Positions 28,811 to 41,766 of a stretch of 64,000 bases of DNA are shown in pieces. The stretch is from Magicicada septendecula (Eukaryota > Arthropoda > Insecta > Hemiptera > Cicadidae). The position numbers were made by a program, and so were the translations under genes. The notes beneath the pieces were generated by a model. It did no database searches, was not told where the DNA came from, and saw only the letters and a list, made by a program, of their open reading frames with translations. Location: assembly GCA_034769895.1 (NCBI GenBank), contig CM068367.1, positions 1,311,891,046 to 1,311,955,045 of the forward strand, in the 5' to 3' direction. The first letter of the stretch is position 1. Every line of letters begins with the position of its first letter.

Positions 28811-29581
28811 TCAGTTATTAACTAGAGGCTGTCTTACTTCCTCTTCATAATTATCTACCCTTTTATTAAGTGTTTCATTGATATTTGCAACCCTTTCATT
28901 GATAACTTCCCTCAACGCCTGGTTCTGTTCATTTATAATTTGCCGCAACTCCTTATTACTGTTTTCAATTTTCTCGTCTATTTGTTTATTATTTTCCTGA
29001 ATCTGCTTTAAGCTCTCATCATTCCTGTCAAACCTTTCATTAATTTGGTTTAAGCTTTCATTTATTAGCCGGTTATTCTCATCAGTTTCCTCTTTATTTT
29101 TGTCAAACTTCTCATTCATTAGTTTGATTAAATTCTCACTCAGAATTTCGTTTTGTTTCTTTGAGTTTTCGTTGATACTGTCTATTTTATTTTCTAGCCT
29201 TCCTGAATTTTCGTTTATACTGTCTATTTTTTCATTAGTGTATCTATTATCTTCTTTGATACTGTCTATTTTTTCATTAGTGTATCTATTATCTTCTTTG
29301 ATACTGTCTATTTTTTCATTAGTTTGTTTGTTATCTTCTTTGATTTGTCTTAAACTCTCATTAGTTTGTTTTAAACTCTCATTAGTTTGTTTATTATCCT
29401 CCTTCATGCTACTCATTAATTCCATTAATTTTTCCCAATTTAGTCCTCCTCTGGCTTCCTCTTTATCGCCCGCCTGTTGTTCCATTCCGGTGTCTGTAAC
29501 TACCTCTGCTTCTTCTTCCCGTCTATCTTCTTCTGTTTCTTGCTCCTTCTCCATCCTTTTAGAAAGACCTTTAGTATGCAT
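28811..29581 (-). CDS. gag: Gag N-terminal coiled coil of element B
   Basis: 256 codons beginning MHTKGLSKRMEKEQETEEDR. From residue about 55 it consists of heptad-like tandem repeats, for example KIDSIKEDNRYTNE repeated three times and SINEN units, predicting a long rod-like coiled coil. It ends RQPLVNN at a stop, one base out of frame with the capsid core. The ATG at 29581 follows the primer site by about 70 bp. Confidence 0.85.
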   Translation of the reverse strand: MHTKGLSKRMEKEQETEEDRREEEAEVVTDTGMEQQAGDKEEARGGLNWEKLMELMSSMKEDNKQTNESLKQTNESLRQIKEDNKQTNEKIDSIKEDNRYTNEKIDSIKEDNRYTNEKIDSINENSGRLENKIDSINENSKKQNEILSENLIKLMNEKFDKNKEETDENNRLINESLNQINERFDRNDESLKQIQENNKQIDEKIENSNKELRQIINEQNQALREVINERVANINETLNKRVDNYEEEVRQPLVNN

Positions 29582-29649
29582 TCCTGTGCCTCTAATGGTT
29601 GCCTGCTCAAGTTAAGTAATAATTAAGACGATTTTTTACTTAACTAAAG

Positions 29650-29667
29650 CCCACTCGTCGAGCGCCA
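29650..29667 (-). promoter_or_regulatory. Primer-binding site of element B
   Basis: The minus strand reads ...CATTACA|AATTGGCGCTCGACGAGTGGG, so TGGCGCTCGACGAGTGGG starts 3 nt after the LTR end. Elements C and D have the same TGGCGC start with different following bases. The tRNA was not identified. Confidence 0.7.
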
Positions 29668-29670
29668 ATT

Positions 29671-31983
29671 TGTAATGAACTAACTTATGATGTTAATAGA
29701 AGATGATGATGTCCCACTGTTGGGTTCGCCAATTTGTAACCACCTGCCTATGTTACGTGTTTTTAATCAATCTGTTATTACGGAAAATATTTATTAGGTT
29801 GTTACAGATGAAACCTCCTGAAACTCAACATTAATTTATAAAAGAAAACAATTATTTATTATATAGTTGTTACGACTCGTAGGTTGAACATAAATCTGTG
29901 TTAGTTAATTACCATGTGTTTTACCATAGAATAACGCTATATTGCGGGTATTATAGTTAATAAATTGAGAATTCTCGCCAACCCTAGTCAGTCCGTATTG
30001 TGTAATTCAATTCAAAAATTGTGCAGGAAACACGCTAGTTCGGTAATCTCACGTTCTCCAGCTGTGGACTATGAGCGCTGTTATTCGTAATTGGCTTGCT
30101 TCTAGGTTAACTGGTTCACCAGATTTTAATCACCCTTTTACCTGTAAATTACTTCACCCACAACATATAATACCTATACTACAATAACATAAAACATCAT
30201 CTTATACAAGAAGGATTCTTTATTTATTTTGTACTTTAATTCAAACTAACAGTGTTCTTCAGGACTACAATAGAATGATATCGATTACACAATGATGGAT
30301 CGATAGTGTAGTTGACCAGGTTCCTTTTATTTTATACAAATTAAATATAATATTAAATATCTCTTATCCCAGGGTACGTGTGATTCTTTTAACGATTAGT
30401 AAGGCCAGGTAATGCAAAATTAAGGTTACTTAGTATTACAAAAGGTTATTAGTTCTTAATATATTGAAATTAAAAATAAGCTGGTGTTACCGGGTTGATG
30501 ACTCTCAAGGCAGCATTGTACGTCTGCAAACAGTTGAGGATTACAATTTAGGTTACATCCATCCAGAAAAAGTGTTCCGATTCTAAATAAAATTGACGGT
30601 GTGATGTACTGGAAAGCTCCGGGAACTCTTCTGACCTTCGTTCTTCCCTTACGATCCTTGTGGTTGTCGGTCTCGGTGAACTTGGAGTCGTATTATAACT
30701 TCCTTCTTGAAAGTGAGGTTTATTTCTTCAGAAACAGGTCCTTGTATATTTTTCTATAATTCCATTAATTTAGGCTTTTTTCTTCCATCAATTAGTCTCC
30801 TGGTTAGATGGGAAATCGGGTTTAATACTAAATCCAACGGAATTATCTTGATGAGTGAAGTAAGAATTTCTCGACTTTTTGGAGGTGTTTGGTTATATTT
30901 TTGAAATCTAATTTAATTTATTATTCATCAGTTTGTTTTATAGGATTAGGTTTCGACTTTAATTTATTAATTTTGATAATTTTTTTAATTTGTATCATCC
31001 TTTTTAAAAGTGTCTCCTCATCTGAACTCAACAGCATATAACAGTTGAATAATTCAAAATCAACAAGATTTTTTACATTTTAGTTATCCTAACAACCACT
31101 ACTTTCTGTCATTGGATAATATTTGATACCCTAGAGCCAGAATTATAAAATATTACTACTCCTTTTTAATAAAATAGTCCATGCTTGGAATTATACCAAA
31201 TTAGGCCTACCTAAAACTCTCACCCAATCTACCTTATTAAACCGTATATGTTTTACTATAGTTTCATTTGACTGGACTTATTAAAAAGGTATTAATTTCC
31301 TTTTACTAATATTAAATTTAGGCCTATAGGTTTTCTTTCAACTGTTATAATATTGTTTGGTTTTTAACTTAATTTTCTTTACCTGACCTACTGTACAAAT
31401 AGTCATTGGTTTATGGCTACTTACATTAATTTATATTTCCTGGTTTTAACTTATTATATTAATTAATCCATCCTGGAACCCTTCATTATTTTATAACATA
31501 ATTATAAGAACTACTTGTCAACTTTTAAACACTTATTGCCATCCTGGCCAAGTTTACAAACATTAATTCAAAACAATTTCATTAATCAATTTCAGTCAAT
31601 ACATTTAACATAATATAATACCTAACACATGTATTTATACTTAATTGTCTAAAGACAATTTTAACATAAATGAAAGGAGTACCACTGACTAAGTACTTCT
31701 ATAAAACAACAGTTCCCTCTTACTATCCACAAACATAAAATAAATATCTTGTAAACACTACCATGCTACAGCATAACAACAAGTACAATTTGCAATACAT
31801 ATCAAACTCCTCCCACTTGATACAATGTTTATATTTTACAATCCATGGTATTTATTACATCTTTTAAATTTATGTACATCTCAGATGTATTAATTACTGA
31901 GTAACCTTAATATTGGGGTATGGTTCTTGACCATAGTTACTTCATTTTATATGTAACATTGGGGACCTCAAATCTGTTACGTT

Positions 31984-31986
<3 letters not shown>
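29671..31986 (-). repeat. 5' LTR of gypsy element B, about 2.3 kb
   Basis: Bounded by TGTAATGAAC and GTTACGTTACA, giving TG...CA ends with short inverted TGTAA/TTACA. The right 930 bp are repeated at 21857-24129. The left 1.4 kb have no partner in the window because A truncated the other LTR. A second CGCCAATTTGTAA at 29723-29737 makes the left edge slightly uncertain. Confidence 0.75.

Positions 31987-32021
<35 letters not shown>
31987..32021. repeat. (TA)n microsatellite at the outer edge of element B
   Basis: About 35 bp of AT directly abutting the LTR end. An equivalent tract abuts the end of element C (36209-36245), suggesting both elements inserted into TA repeats. Confidence 0.95.
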
Positions 32022-32024
<3 letters not shown>

Positions 32025-32165
32025 ATAAAACAAATTGTAGTTGTTATTATTATTTAAGGTGTTATCTTCAATCAATCCAGCCCCGCGATGGAGCACCAAT
32101 CTGTTATAAAACAGATAATATTAGTGTATCTTCAATCAATCCAGACCCGCGATGGAGCGCCACGT
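32022..32165 (-). repeat. Leader and primer-site remnant of a third gypsy element (C), tandemly duplicated
   Basis: TGTTATAAAACA...TCTTCAATCAATCCAGNCCCGCGATGGAGC is present twice (32022-32100 and 32101-32165). On the minus strand the second copy reads TTACAACG|TGGCGCTCCATCGCGGG, the same LTR-end plus TGGCGC primer arrangement as elements B and D. Confidence 0.6.
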
Positions 32166-35100
32166 TGTAACATAATTTGCAACGTTAAGATTTTTTATTA
32201 TTATAGTGTTATTATTATTAAAATTGACTTAGTGTTCACGTTTAAAGGTTTGTGGTTATTTTTGTGAGTATTTATCACTTCACTGTGGCAACCTCCCCAC
32301 TTACCATACGTGGATGTCTTCAATTTTCTCGATGGTGACTTCTTCTACTGTAAAAACACTTGACATACATACATAGATATTCCTTTTGAACATCACAAAG
32401 AATGCACATAAACAATAAAAATAAATTAAATGTTCCATTGCAATTCGAATGATATCAGTCATTCAAATACTACCGCCACCTTATGAGAGAACTGTTCATG
32501 AAAAAATTAAACTACTTCATCTATTGTATAGAAATCAAAACTCTGGTTCCACTGATAAATAAACTGGGGATTTATTGACAATTATTAAATTCAATAAACT
32601 CTTTTAAAAACAATTAATAATATCTTTTTACAAACAACAACAAATTTAAATAAATCCTGAGATCTCTGTACCTCAAGGCTGGTAACACTGTTGTATGGTA
32701 CAATGTTTTTGGTGAACGAGGTTAGGTTCACTTTATTCAATTATATTACCAAATTAGTGAGTTCTTTGAAGATACATGATACCAGATTACAAGATGTGAT
32801 TTTAATTGACAATATTTAATTATCTATTACTATAAAAAAGAACAAAATTTAAAATTATAAAACTCGGTACCATAACCGATATATCGTACTATCGTACGTT
32901 ATGCAAAAGTATATAGCAGTTGATGGTCAACACGTGCTCTGAGATTTGCACTGCTAAAAATATTATTATTATTGACTCATTAGCTATTAGAACCATGTAC
33001 TGGAAAGAGAAAAAATCTAGAGAAAAAAACTCTTGTTACAGCTTTCATTTCAGTAAAACTATTCAAGAACAGAATTGTTTCTTTGTGACAAAATTATATT
33101 CATCGGTTCTAGGTTAGGTTACCTAGTACACGTAAGTCATTATTTAGAATAAGTATGTTATTTATAAAATTCTTAATGGTATGGTCATAAACATTCTGTT
33201 TATAAATCATTTGACGTATAATTATCAGTTAATAAAATATTTTCACAAGAAAATAATTATTTGTTAATTCAAAAGTCGTAGTCAAGTAAGCGACTATATA
33301 CTATATACGGATGAGCGGTATCTAAGTTAATTCCGCCTTTCTCAATTATTCTTTAATTGTAAATAATTATTTTACAACTAATTATTGACATTAAACCGTG
33401 CTACAATTTATTTATTAGGTTCTGATAATTGTCCATCATGGTTTAAGCACTCAAGCATTATGACTAGTACAGTCCAAAACAATATTTTTCGTTCATCAAC
33501 GAAAATTATTATTTTCATTAATTTCTTTGAAATAATTAAAGAATTGTACTCCCTGATTGAATACACAAAACATGACCCTTATTATACACTGGTCGTGTTA
33601 TTTCACTGTTCACTTAATTCACTGGACACTCGGTAATATATTGTGGTGTATAGGTTAATGTCTGTTTACATATTACTGTAGGTGACGCGCACATTTCAAA
33701 AATATCTTGCTGACTTTTTGGCGTAGACCTCTCGTTGTGAGTGATGCAGAACGAATGATACTTTTCGCTAAAGCGTCTCTTTCTCGTCTGGTCATTTTAA
33801 GCCATTTGATTGGTTCAAAAGGTCAAACTCTCAACCCCAAAACACTTTGGTCAAATAAAACTTTGAATTTTTTACAATTCTAAGCATGGGTTCGAGATTA
33901 TGTGTGACGTATGCATGGATACTCAAAATGATTGAAAAGTTTATAATTGTCATAACTTTCTTATCTTTTGTCGTATCGTCGGTTGGGTAGTGGCATTAAA
34001 TCGCAGGCACTTGTGGCTTTATTTTAAGTCTAAACAAGCACTAATCCGTTCATTATTAATTCACTTACCCATCTCAAAAACTCATATGGTGATTCTTAAT
34101 ATAAATAAGTCTGTTTCGCCATATTTCGTTACAATTACACTGTAATACTTATTACTAAACATCTCGAGTCCATTTCTCTTTCATGTTAGTACATAAAATA
34201 GTTATATTTACATTTTAAACAATATCTGTTAATGGCGTCCATACCGAGCATGTTCGATTGTTTATAATTACATGTAACGCTATTATTCCTTATCCTATTA
34301 CATATGTTTGACATCCTAACACTAACGTGTACATTTATTTACATTTGTTCGCATTTTATTTTACTAAAAATGTTATTTTTTATATACTTATAGCATGATC
34401 AAAGTACTTTCTGTTCTTATTTCTCCGTTTTGTCACTTATTTAATTCTTTTATAACACAAGGGATATAATGTTAGTAATTAAAATAGTGTACAATTGTTG
34501 TACCTTGTTGGTTCAATGTATTTATTAACTTTTCGTTATCTGAAAGCTCTCCAATTCATAGTATAGTGTTTATTTACATCTGGTTTTAAAATTGCAGTTA
34601 GTTAGTTTATAATATTTCAATTATTAAACTACTACTATAACATTTGTGATGTGTTCTCATAGCAGTATTAGACATTTCTCTAACTACTGGTAACATTTGT
34701 CACAATCTTTTGATAAGTTTTGATAATGCTTTTTGACTAACTATCTTGTCACATTGGGGTTCTGTTCATTTGGCTTTATGATATCATATTCAATCTGATT
34801 CATTTGCTGTGTCCTTTAGTACATATGGTATTTATTGGTTTGCATTATTATTCTTAACTAGTCTTTGTTTGAAACAATTGTGGATAGTTGCTTGGTTTAA
34901 CTAATGTACATGATTTTATGTTATAGGTTCACTTTCTGTGAGGTTATGTGTCAGTTGTCTGACAACAATGTGCAACATATTTTTATGCAGTATTTGACTC
35001 AACTATTTCCATCTCATTATGGCATTCTACTACAATGGTTTAATTATTAAGTTATACACATTTTTACACTATTTGTTGAAACAATAACACAGGTATTCTT

Positions 35101-36205
35101 AGTCTAATAATATTACACTTCTTGGTGTGTTGCACCTAGTTTTTGGTACATTGATTGTTTTATACCTAACAAACTAGCTTATTTGCTACTGTTTGTTCTG
35201 GAATTCATTTATATTTTGTCCTGTCTTGCTATGGCATTCAGGCACATTTCATTTTAAGGCTTATTATTATTCCCTATGAACAATTAATTTACTGTTCTGT
35301 CTCATATTTCTTTTGGTGGTCTTAATGATTATCTATATGATGTTACAATTTGATTAAACTTGTCACACTAATTGTCTGTGCATTTTAACTAGTTAATCTT
35401 GGATTCTTTCACTTATAATGGTTAATCATTTTTCTCTGTTATAAACATTTTCACTTGTATTGTTTGTGGTGTTTATTTGGGGTAAAATGGTTATCATATC
35501 ACAGGTTGTTACACTTATATTAAGTTTTCACTGTTATTGTTCGTGATCACTCAATGATGCTAAACACTGGTTTCTTTGTCATTGATCTTCGAATAATCAT
35601 TACACTTCTTCCGGTCACTATATTAATTTTAGTTCCTTGTATATCTTGTGAATGTTGATGTCTTGTACTGTTCATACCTTATCTTCATTCTTTATGGTAT
35701 GTTTCCTTTCCTCTTCTTCTGGTTAGTTGTTGCTCACTATCGGTGTTCTCTTGGGTTATACATTATTTGTGATAATCAATGTTCCCTTAGTCTTGTCATA
35801 TTCTTCAATATTTTTATTCGTGGTTATGGTAATCATTGTTCCATATTATTTTATACTAATAAACAAATTTGTTTGTTTTATCATCATTTTGGTTGTACTT
35901 GATTCGTATCCTTTTTATTTTAGTAATTATTTTCGTCATATCCCCTCACTATTTTGGACCTATTGGGCCTGGATGCTAACATATTATATTGGCTCGTTGT
36001 CATTTTCTCTCTCTTTTATACTCGATGATATCCTTATTACTCTTCCTTCTTCTTTGTTGGGTTGTTTCAATAATATCCGTTCGTAGATACACACTTTGTT
36101 TATATTCTCCTGTTCCTTCTTTTATGTATGTTGAAATATTTTCATGATATCTTTTTATTTGACGTATTAGATAGTTATCTTATGTAACTGCCAATTTGGT
36201 ACGTT

Positions 36206-36208
<3 letters not shown>
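32166..36208 (-). repeat. Putative very long LTR (about 4.0 kb) of gypsy element C
   Basis: It begins TGTAACATAATT right after the primer-site-like sequence and ends GTACGTTACA at a (TA)n tract, so both ends match the termini of element B's LTR. The interior is strongly AT-rich and lacks recognisable genes; the longest open frames (for example 35727-36086) encode only low-complexity hydrophobic sequence. No second copy is in the window, so the LTR call rests on termini and position. Confidence 0.45.

Positions 36209-36245
<37 letters not shown>
36209..36245. repeat. (AT)n microsatellite
   Basis: AT dinucleotide tract immediately after the CGTTACA terminus of element C. Confidence 0.95.
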
Positions 36246-36248
<3 letters not shown>

Positions 36249-36804
36249 TTAAATTGTGTCAAAGTATTTTTTTAAACAATTAATATAAGAAAATTACATA
36301 ATAAATAGCGATAATAATCAAATAATAATAATAATGATAACTTTTTTGTAAGGGACAAAAATATGTTAATGAAGAAATTTGTGTTAGTGGTTGAAATCAT
36401 AATCAGAATGATCACAGTTGCACACCACTATATAAAAATTATCCCAATTAGTGCTTTCAAGCTTCACAGCCCATCGGCAGTTTGGAATAGGATTGAAAAA
36501 ATATGTTATGTACCCATCAGGGGCCAGGTCCTCACTTCTCACTCACCCCCCAGAAGTGTCCAACTCTCATGGCTACAAAATTCCTCCTCTTCAGGTGCTA
36601 CACCACCTCAGAATCCCTACCAGAATTACTTTAAGGTGGTAGTACCTATGCGTGGTCACGAGGGGCATCTTCTATTATGATAGTTATAATAAAAATATAT
36701 AATAATAAAATTATTAATAATTCATTTTTTAATGAATTGTTAATATGATCATTCAGACAGTACAAGCAAGTATATCATTTTATAATTATATCTCTATTAT
36801 ATTA
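36246..36804. other. Unassigned spacer
   Basis: AT-rich DNA with one less AT-rich stretch (36440-36680). No gene, terminal repeat or family was recognised. Confidence 0.5.
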
Positions 36805-36805
36805 T

Positions 36806-36852
<47 letters not shown>

Positions 36853-37185
36853 AAAGAGAAATACCACTGACTCACTGATTCATCACGAAATCTCCGAAAC
36901 TATAACACCTAGAAACATGAAATTTGGCATGTAGGTTCCTTATGTGATGTAGGTATCCGCTAAGAAGGGATTTTTGGAAATTCGACCTTTAAAGGGGGAA
37001 AAAGGGGGGGAGTTTGCCTGACTGACTGACATAGAATCAACGTAGAGCAAAAACTACTGAATGGATATCAATGAAACTTTGAACGTAGCTTCATCATAGG
37101 TCTTAGGTGGCCACTAAGAAACGGTTTTAAAAACTTTCACTCCTAAGGGGCAACCCCCCCCATTGTATGTATGTATCTATATATG

Positions 37186-38045
37186 TATGTTCCACATCTC
37201 CTCCTAAACCACAGGACCGATTTCAACCACACTTGGCACAAATATATTACGCGACGGGAGAACCAACATATGATAGGTGTTTTTTCGATGGGGTCCTTTG
37301 GGGTCTTCCACATCTCCTCCTAAACCACTGGACCGATTTCAACCACACTTGGCACAAATATATTACGCGACGGGAGAACCAACATATGATAGGTGTTTTT
37401 TCGATGGGGTCCTTTGGGGTCTTCCACATCTCCTCCTAAACCACTGGACCGATTTCAACCAAACTTGGCACAAATATTTTACACGACGGGAGGACCAACA
37501 CAGGATAGGTGTTTTTTTCGATGGGGTCCTTTGGGGTCTTCCACATCTCCTCCTAAACCACTGGACCGATTTCAACCAAACTTGGCACCAATATTTTACA
37601 CAACGGGAGAACCAACATAGGATACGTGTTTTCTTCGATGGGGTCCTTTGGGGTCTTCCACATCTCTTCCTAAACCACTGGACCGACTTCAACCAAACTT
37701 GGCACAAATATTTTATGCAACGGGAGAACCAACATAAGATAGGTGTTTTTTTTTTTATACGATCCTTAGGGGGGTCCTTTGGGGTCTTCCACATCTCCTC
37801 CTAAACCACTGGACCGATTTCAACCAAACATGGCACAAATATTTTACACAACGGGAGAACCAATGTAGGACAAGTGTTTTTTCGATACGATCCTTCGGGG
37901 GTCCTTTGGGGTCTTCCACACCTCCTTCTAAACCAATGGACCGATTTCAAAAAAAGTTGGCACAAATATTTTACGCAACGGGAGAACCAACATAGGACAG
38001 GTGTTTTTATCGATACGATCCTCTGGGGGGTCCTTTGGGTCTTAA
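37186..38045 (+). repeat. Minisatellite in Helitron copy 1, about 117 bp, seven units
   Basis: Units carry CCACATCTCCTCCTAAACCA, GGACCGATTTCAACC, TTGGCACAAATATTTTACGC and GGGAGAACCAACATAGGATA, and end TCCTTTGGGGTCTT. Unit starts are near 37190, 37307, 37423, 37540, 37659, 37789 and 37916. The open frames across it are shadows of the repeat. Confidence 0.95.
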
Positions 38046-38260
38046 AAAAACTATTAGATCTGGTTACTATGGCAACCCAATAGAATAGATTCTGGTTACC
38101 ATAGCATCGGTGGAAGTCTCCCGCGTAGGAAATAGCACGGGAGTCATCCGACGGGCCTTCCCCGGAGTTCATCCACGGAACCCGGGGAGTCTTAGGTCGG
38201 ATCCCACGAAAGACGGCGGGGCCAGAGTCCACGATTCTTATAAATACAGATATAGGTTAT
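38046..38260 (+). other. GC-rich conserved block in Helitron copy 1
   Basis: It runs from TATTAGATCTGGTTACTATG through GGTGGAAGTCTCCCGCGTAG to GGCGGGGCCAGAGTCCACGA, much richer in GC than its surroundings. It is preserved nearly unchanged in copy 2 (40425-40615). It contains several short palindromes (for example CCGGAGTTCATCCACGGAACCCGGGG). Function unknown; it could be captured DNA or a replication or expression signal. Confidence 0.5.
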
Positions 38261-39794
38261 GATATCAAAGGTGGTGTATGCATCTTAAGAAACTTCTTAA
38301 TAGTGTGTGAATTCAGAGTTGTTTCAGTTTGAATTTAAAAGTGGATAAGTTAAGATCGAAGTAAGTTATAAGTGAGTATATAAAACAAAGTTTTGATAGC
38401 GAATGTATTCAGATCATAGTGTTCAGACAATATAAATGCACTTGCTTCAGTTTGAATTTAAAAATTGATAAGCTGAAATCTATAGAGGTATTGTATTGTT
38501 AGAATAAGTTTAGGAGACACTAATTTAACAATTGCCTTATTTCAACATTAACACAATGAATTATAAAACGACAGTTAAATACGCAGCGCGTGCAAGTACT
38601 GTAGACATTTTATTGAAAACTAATTTAGCTGTTCGCCCTCTCCCAGAGTTAGAAATCGAGCAGGAGAATCACGCGCAACAGAATTCTTCTCCAGATATAA
38701 GAATACAGTTTATGACATGTTCTTAAACAGGTGCGCTACAGAGTATTCCTCCAGTGAGAATGCGAACATAACAATATAAGGAAGATTATACAATATACAA
38801 GTAATATAACGTTAGAACAAGAATAGGTGCCTATGAGCCTATGAATAAATTTAGAACCCGAGCAATGCTGGGTAAATCGGCTAGATATAGATATCTATAT
38901 AAGCCAAATACCACTGACTGACTCACTGATCACGATATCTCTGAAACCACTGAATGGATATCAATGAAACTTTGAACGTAGCTTCATCATAGGTCTTAGG
39001 TGCTCACTAAGAAACGGTTTTAAAAACTTTCACTCCTAAGGGGCAAAAAACCAAATAATGAAATTTATCGCGGGAATTGCATACTTTGTAAATGAAGTGG
39101 TTGACATCTCAGTTTATTGGAAACCCCGAATACATTTAGTTCTGAGTTTTTAATCATTGTTTTAAATTGAAAAACTTCGTTGTTTGCAGGTTATTACAGT
39201 CGAGAAAATTTTGAAGTTCAATTAATTAATAAATGTATGTCCTTTTTTTTCTCGGAAACGGCTCTAACGATTTTCTCGAAATAAATAATAAATAGCTGTT
39301 GCTATGAATGTAAGTAAACAAACTAAGAGTTGAGAATTTGTACAATCTATCTAATGCTATACTATTAAGCGAGCAATAATTGTACAATTACATACAACAT
39401 GAAACTCCGTAGCGAAGCACGGGTATTTTGCTAGTCTATATATATAAAAGAGAAATACCACTGACTCACTGACTCACTGATTCATCACGAAATCTCCGAA
39501 ACTATAACACCTAGAAACTTGAAATTTGGCATGTAAGTTCCTTATGTGATGTAGGTATCCGCTAAGAAGGGATTTTTGGAAATTCGACCTTTAAAGGGGG
39601 AAAAGGGAGGGGAATGTTTGCCTGACTAACTGACATAGAATCAACGTAGAGCAAAAACTACTGAATGGATATCAATGAAACTTTGAACATAGCTTCATCA
39701 TAGGTCTTAGGTGCTCACTAAGAAACGGTTTTAAAAACTTTCACTCCTAAGGGGCAAACCCCCCCCCCTATTGTATGTATGTATCTATGTAAGT

Positions 39795-40430
39795 ATGTTC
39801 CACATCTCCTCCTAAACCACTGGACCGATTTCAACCAAGCTTGGCACAAATATTTTACGCGACGGGAGAACCAACATAGGTGAGGTGCTTTTTTCGATGG
39901 GGTCCTTTGGGGGGTTCTTTGGGGTCTACCACATCTCCTCCTAAACCACTGGACCGATTTCAACCAAACCTGGCACAAATATTTTACGCGACGGGAGAAC
40001 CAACACAGGATAGGTGTTTTTTTCGATGGGGTCCTTTGGGGTCTTCCACATCTCCTCCTAAACCACTGGACCGATTTCAACCAAACTTGTCACAAATATT
40101 TTACACAACGGGAGAACCAACATAGGATAGGTGTTTTCTTCGATGGGGTGCTTTGGGGTCTTCCACATCTCCTCCTAAACCACTGGACCGATTTCAACCA
40201 AACTTGGCACAAATATTTTACTCAACGGGAGAACCAACAGAGGGTAGGCGTTTTTTTCGATACGATCCTTCGGGGGGTCCTTTGGGGTCTTCCACATCTC
40301 CTCCTAAACCACTGGACCGATTTCAACCAAACTTGGCACAAATATTTTACGCAACGGGAGAACCAACATAGGACAAGTGTTTTTTTGATACCATCCTTTG
40401 GGGGCCCTTTGGGTCTTAAAAAACTATTAG
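39795..40430 (+). repeat. Minisatellite in Helitron copy 2, about 117 bp, five units
   Basis: Same unit as in copy 1. Starts are near 39799, 39929, 40046, 40163 and 40300. Two fewer units than copy 1 indicate change in repeat number after duplication. Confidence 0.95.
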
Positions 40431-41766
40431 ATATGGTTACTATGGCAACCCAATAGAATAGATTCTGGTTACCATGGCATCGGTGGAAGTCTCCCGCGTA
40501 GGAAATAGCGCGGGAGTCGTCCGACGGGCCTTCCCCGGAGTTCATCCACGGAACCCGGGGAGTCTTATGTCGGATCCCACGAAAGACGGCGGGGCCAGAG
40601 TCCACGATTCTTATAAATACAGATATAAGTTATGATATCAAAGGTGGTGTATGCATCTTAAGAAACTTCTTAATAGTGTGTGAATTCAGAGTTCTTTCAG
40701 TTTGAATTTAAAAGTGGATAAGTTAAGATCGAAGTAAGTTATAAGCGAGTATAAAAAACAAAGTTTTGATAGCAAATGTATTTAGATCATAGTGTTCAGA
40801 CAATATAAATGCACTTGCTTCAGTTTGAATTTAAAAATTGATAAGCTGAAATCTATAAAGGTATTGTATTGTTAGAATATATTTAGGAGACACTAATTTA
40901 ACAATTGCCTTATTTCAACATTAACACAATGAATGAATTATAAAACGACAGTTAAATACGCAGCGCGTGCAAGTACTGTAGACATTTTATTGAAAACTAA
41001 TTTAGCTGTTCGCCCTCTCCCAGAGTTAGAAATCGAGCAGGAGCATCATGCGCAACAGAATTCTTCTCCAGATATAAGAATACGGTTTATGACATGGTCT
41101 TAAACAGGTGCGCTACAGAGTATTCCTCCAGTGAGAATGCGAACATAACAATATAAGGAAGATTATACAATATACAAGTAATATAACGTTAGAACAAGAA
41201 TAGGTGCCTATGAGCCTATGAATAAATTATGAACCCGAGCAACGCTGGGTAAATCGGCTAGATATAGATATCTATATAACCCAAATACCACTGACTGACT
41301 CACTGATCATGATATCTCTGAAACCACTGAATGGATATCAATGAAACTTTGAACATAGCTTCATCATAGGTCTTAGGTGCTCACTAAGAAACGGTTTTAA
41401 AAACTTTCACTCCTAAGGGGCAAAAAACCAAATACAGTAAAGCCCCGATTATCCGCGAGTGCCGTGCCGCAAAAAATTTTTTTAATTACGAACCTCAAAA
41501 AAACCAATTTTAATCCAAGCCAACAACAGGGAAAATACAATAGGCCCTACAGTGCGAAGGTCGAAAATTTCTGACAGGTTTATTGTGCATCGTAATCCTA
41601 TAGGCCTTCTCGGAATTTTGTTTTGGCTCTTGCTCTTTTGTTTTGGTCAAGTTCACTAACCTTCCCCCTCTACGTACATATTCTCTCGGTCTGCCAGTGG
41701 TGTCAGTTGTCAGTAAGCGTGCTTAGTGATCAGTCGTGATCAGTTCGTTAGTTCCTGAAATTCATA

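Larger units (their letters stand above)
36805..39434 (+). mobile_element. Composite Helitron copy 1 (non-autonomous)
   Basis: The left end lies in a TC-led TA tract followed by AAAAGAGAAATACCACTGAC and reiterated TGACTGACTGAC. The right end reads CGGGTATTTTGCTAG preceded by a hairpin CCGTaGC-GAA-GCACGG (39407-39422), 12 nt from CTAG: the Helitron 3' pattern. An internal second 3' end (hairpin CCCgAGC-AAT-GCTGGG at 38857-38872, then TAAATCGGCTAG ending 38884) is followed 9 bp later by another TCTATATA...ACTGACTGAC start at 38894. So the unit is X (36805-38884) plus Y (38894-39434). No Rep/helicase gene is present. Confidence 0.8.

Noticed and set aside
35727..36086. 119-codon hydrophobic frame that could be a membrane protein
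   Set aside because: Low-complexity Phe/Ile/Val/Tyr in AT-rich DNA, no start context or domain; likely a by-product of composition.
37167..37804. Repetitive 90-175-codon frames with a PPKPLDRFQPNLAQIF-like unit
   Set aside because: All frames repeat with the 117-bp minisatellite period on both strands; the repeat length is a multiple of three only by chance in most units.
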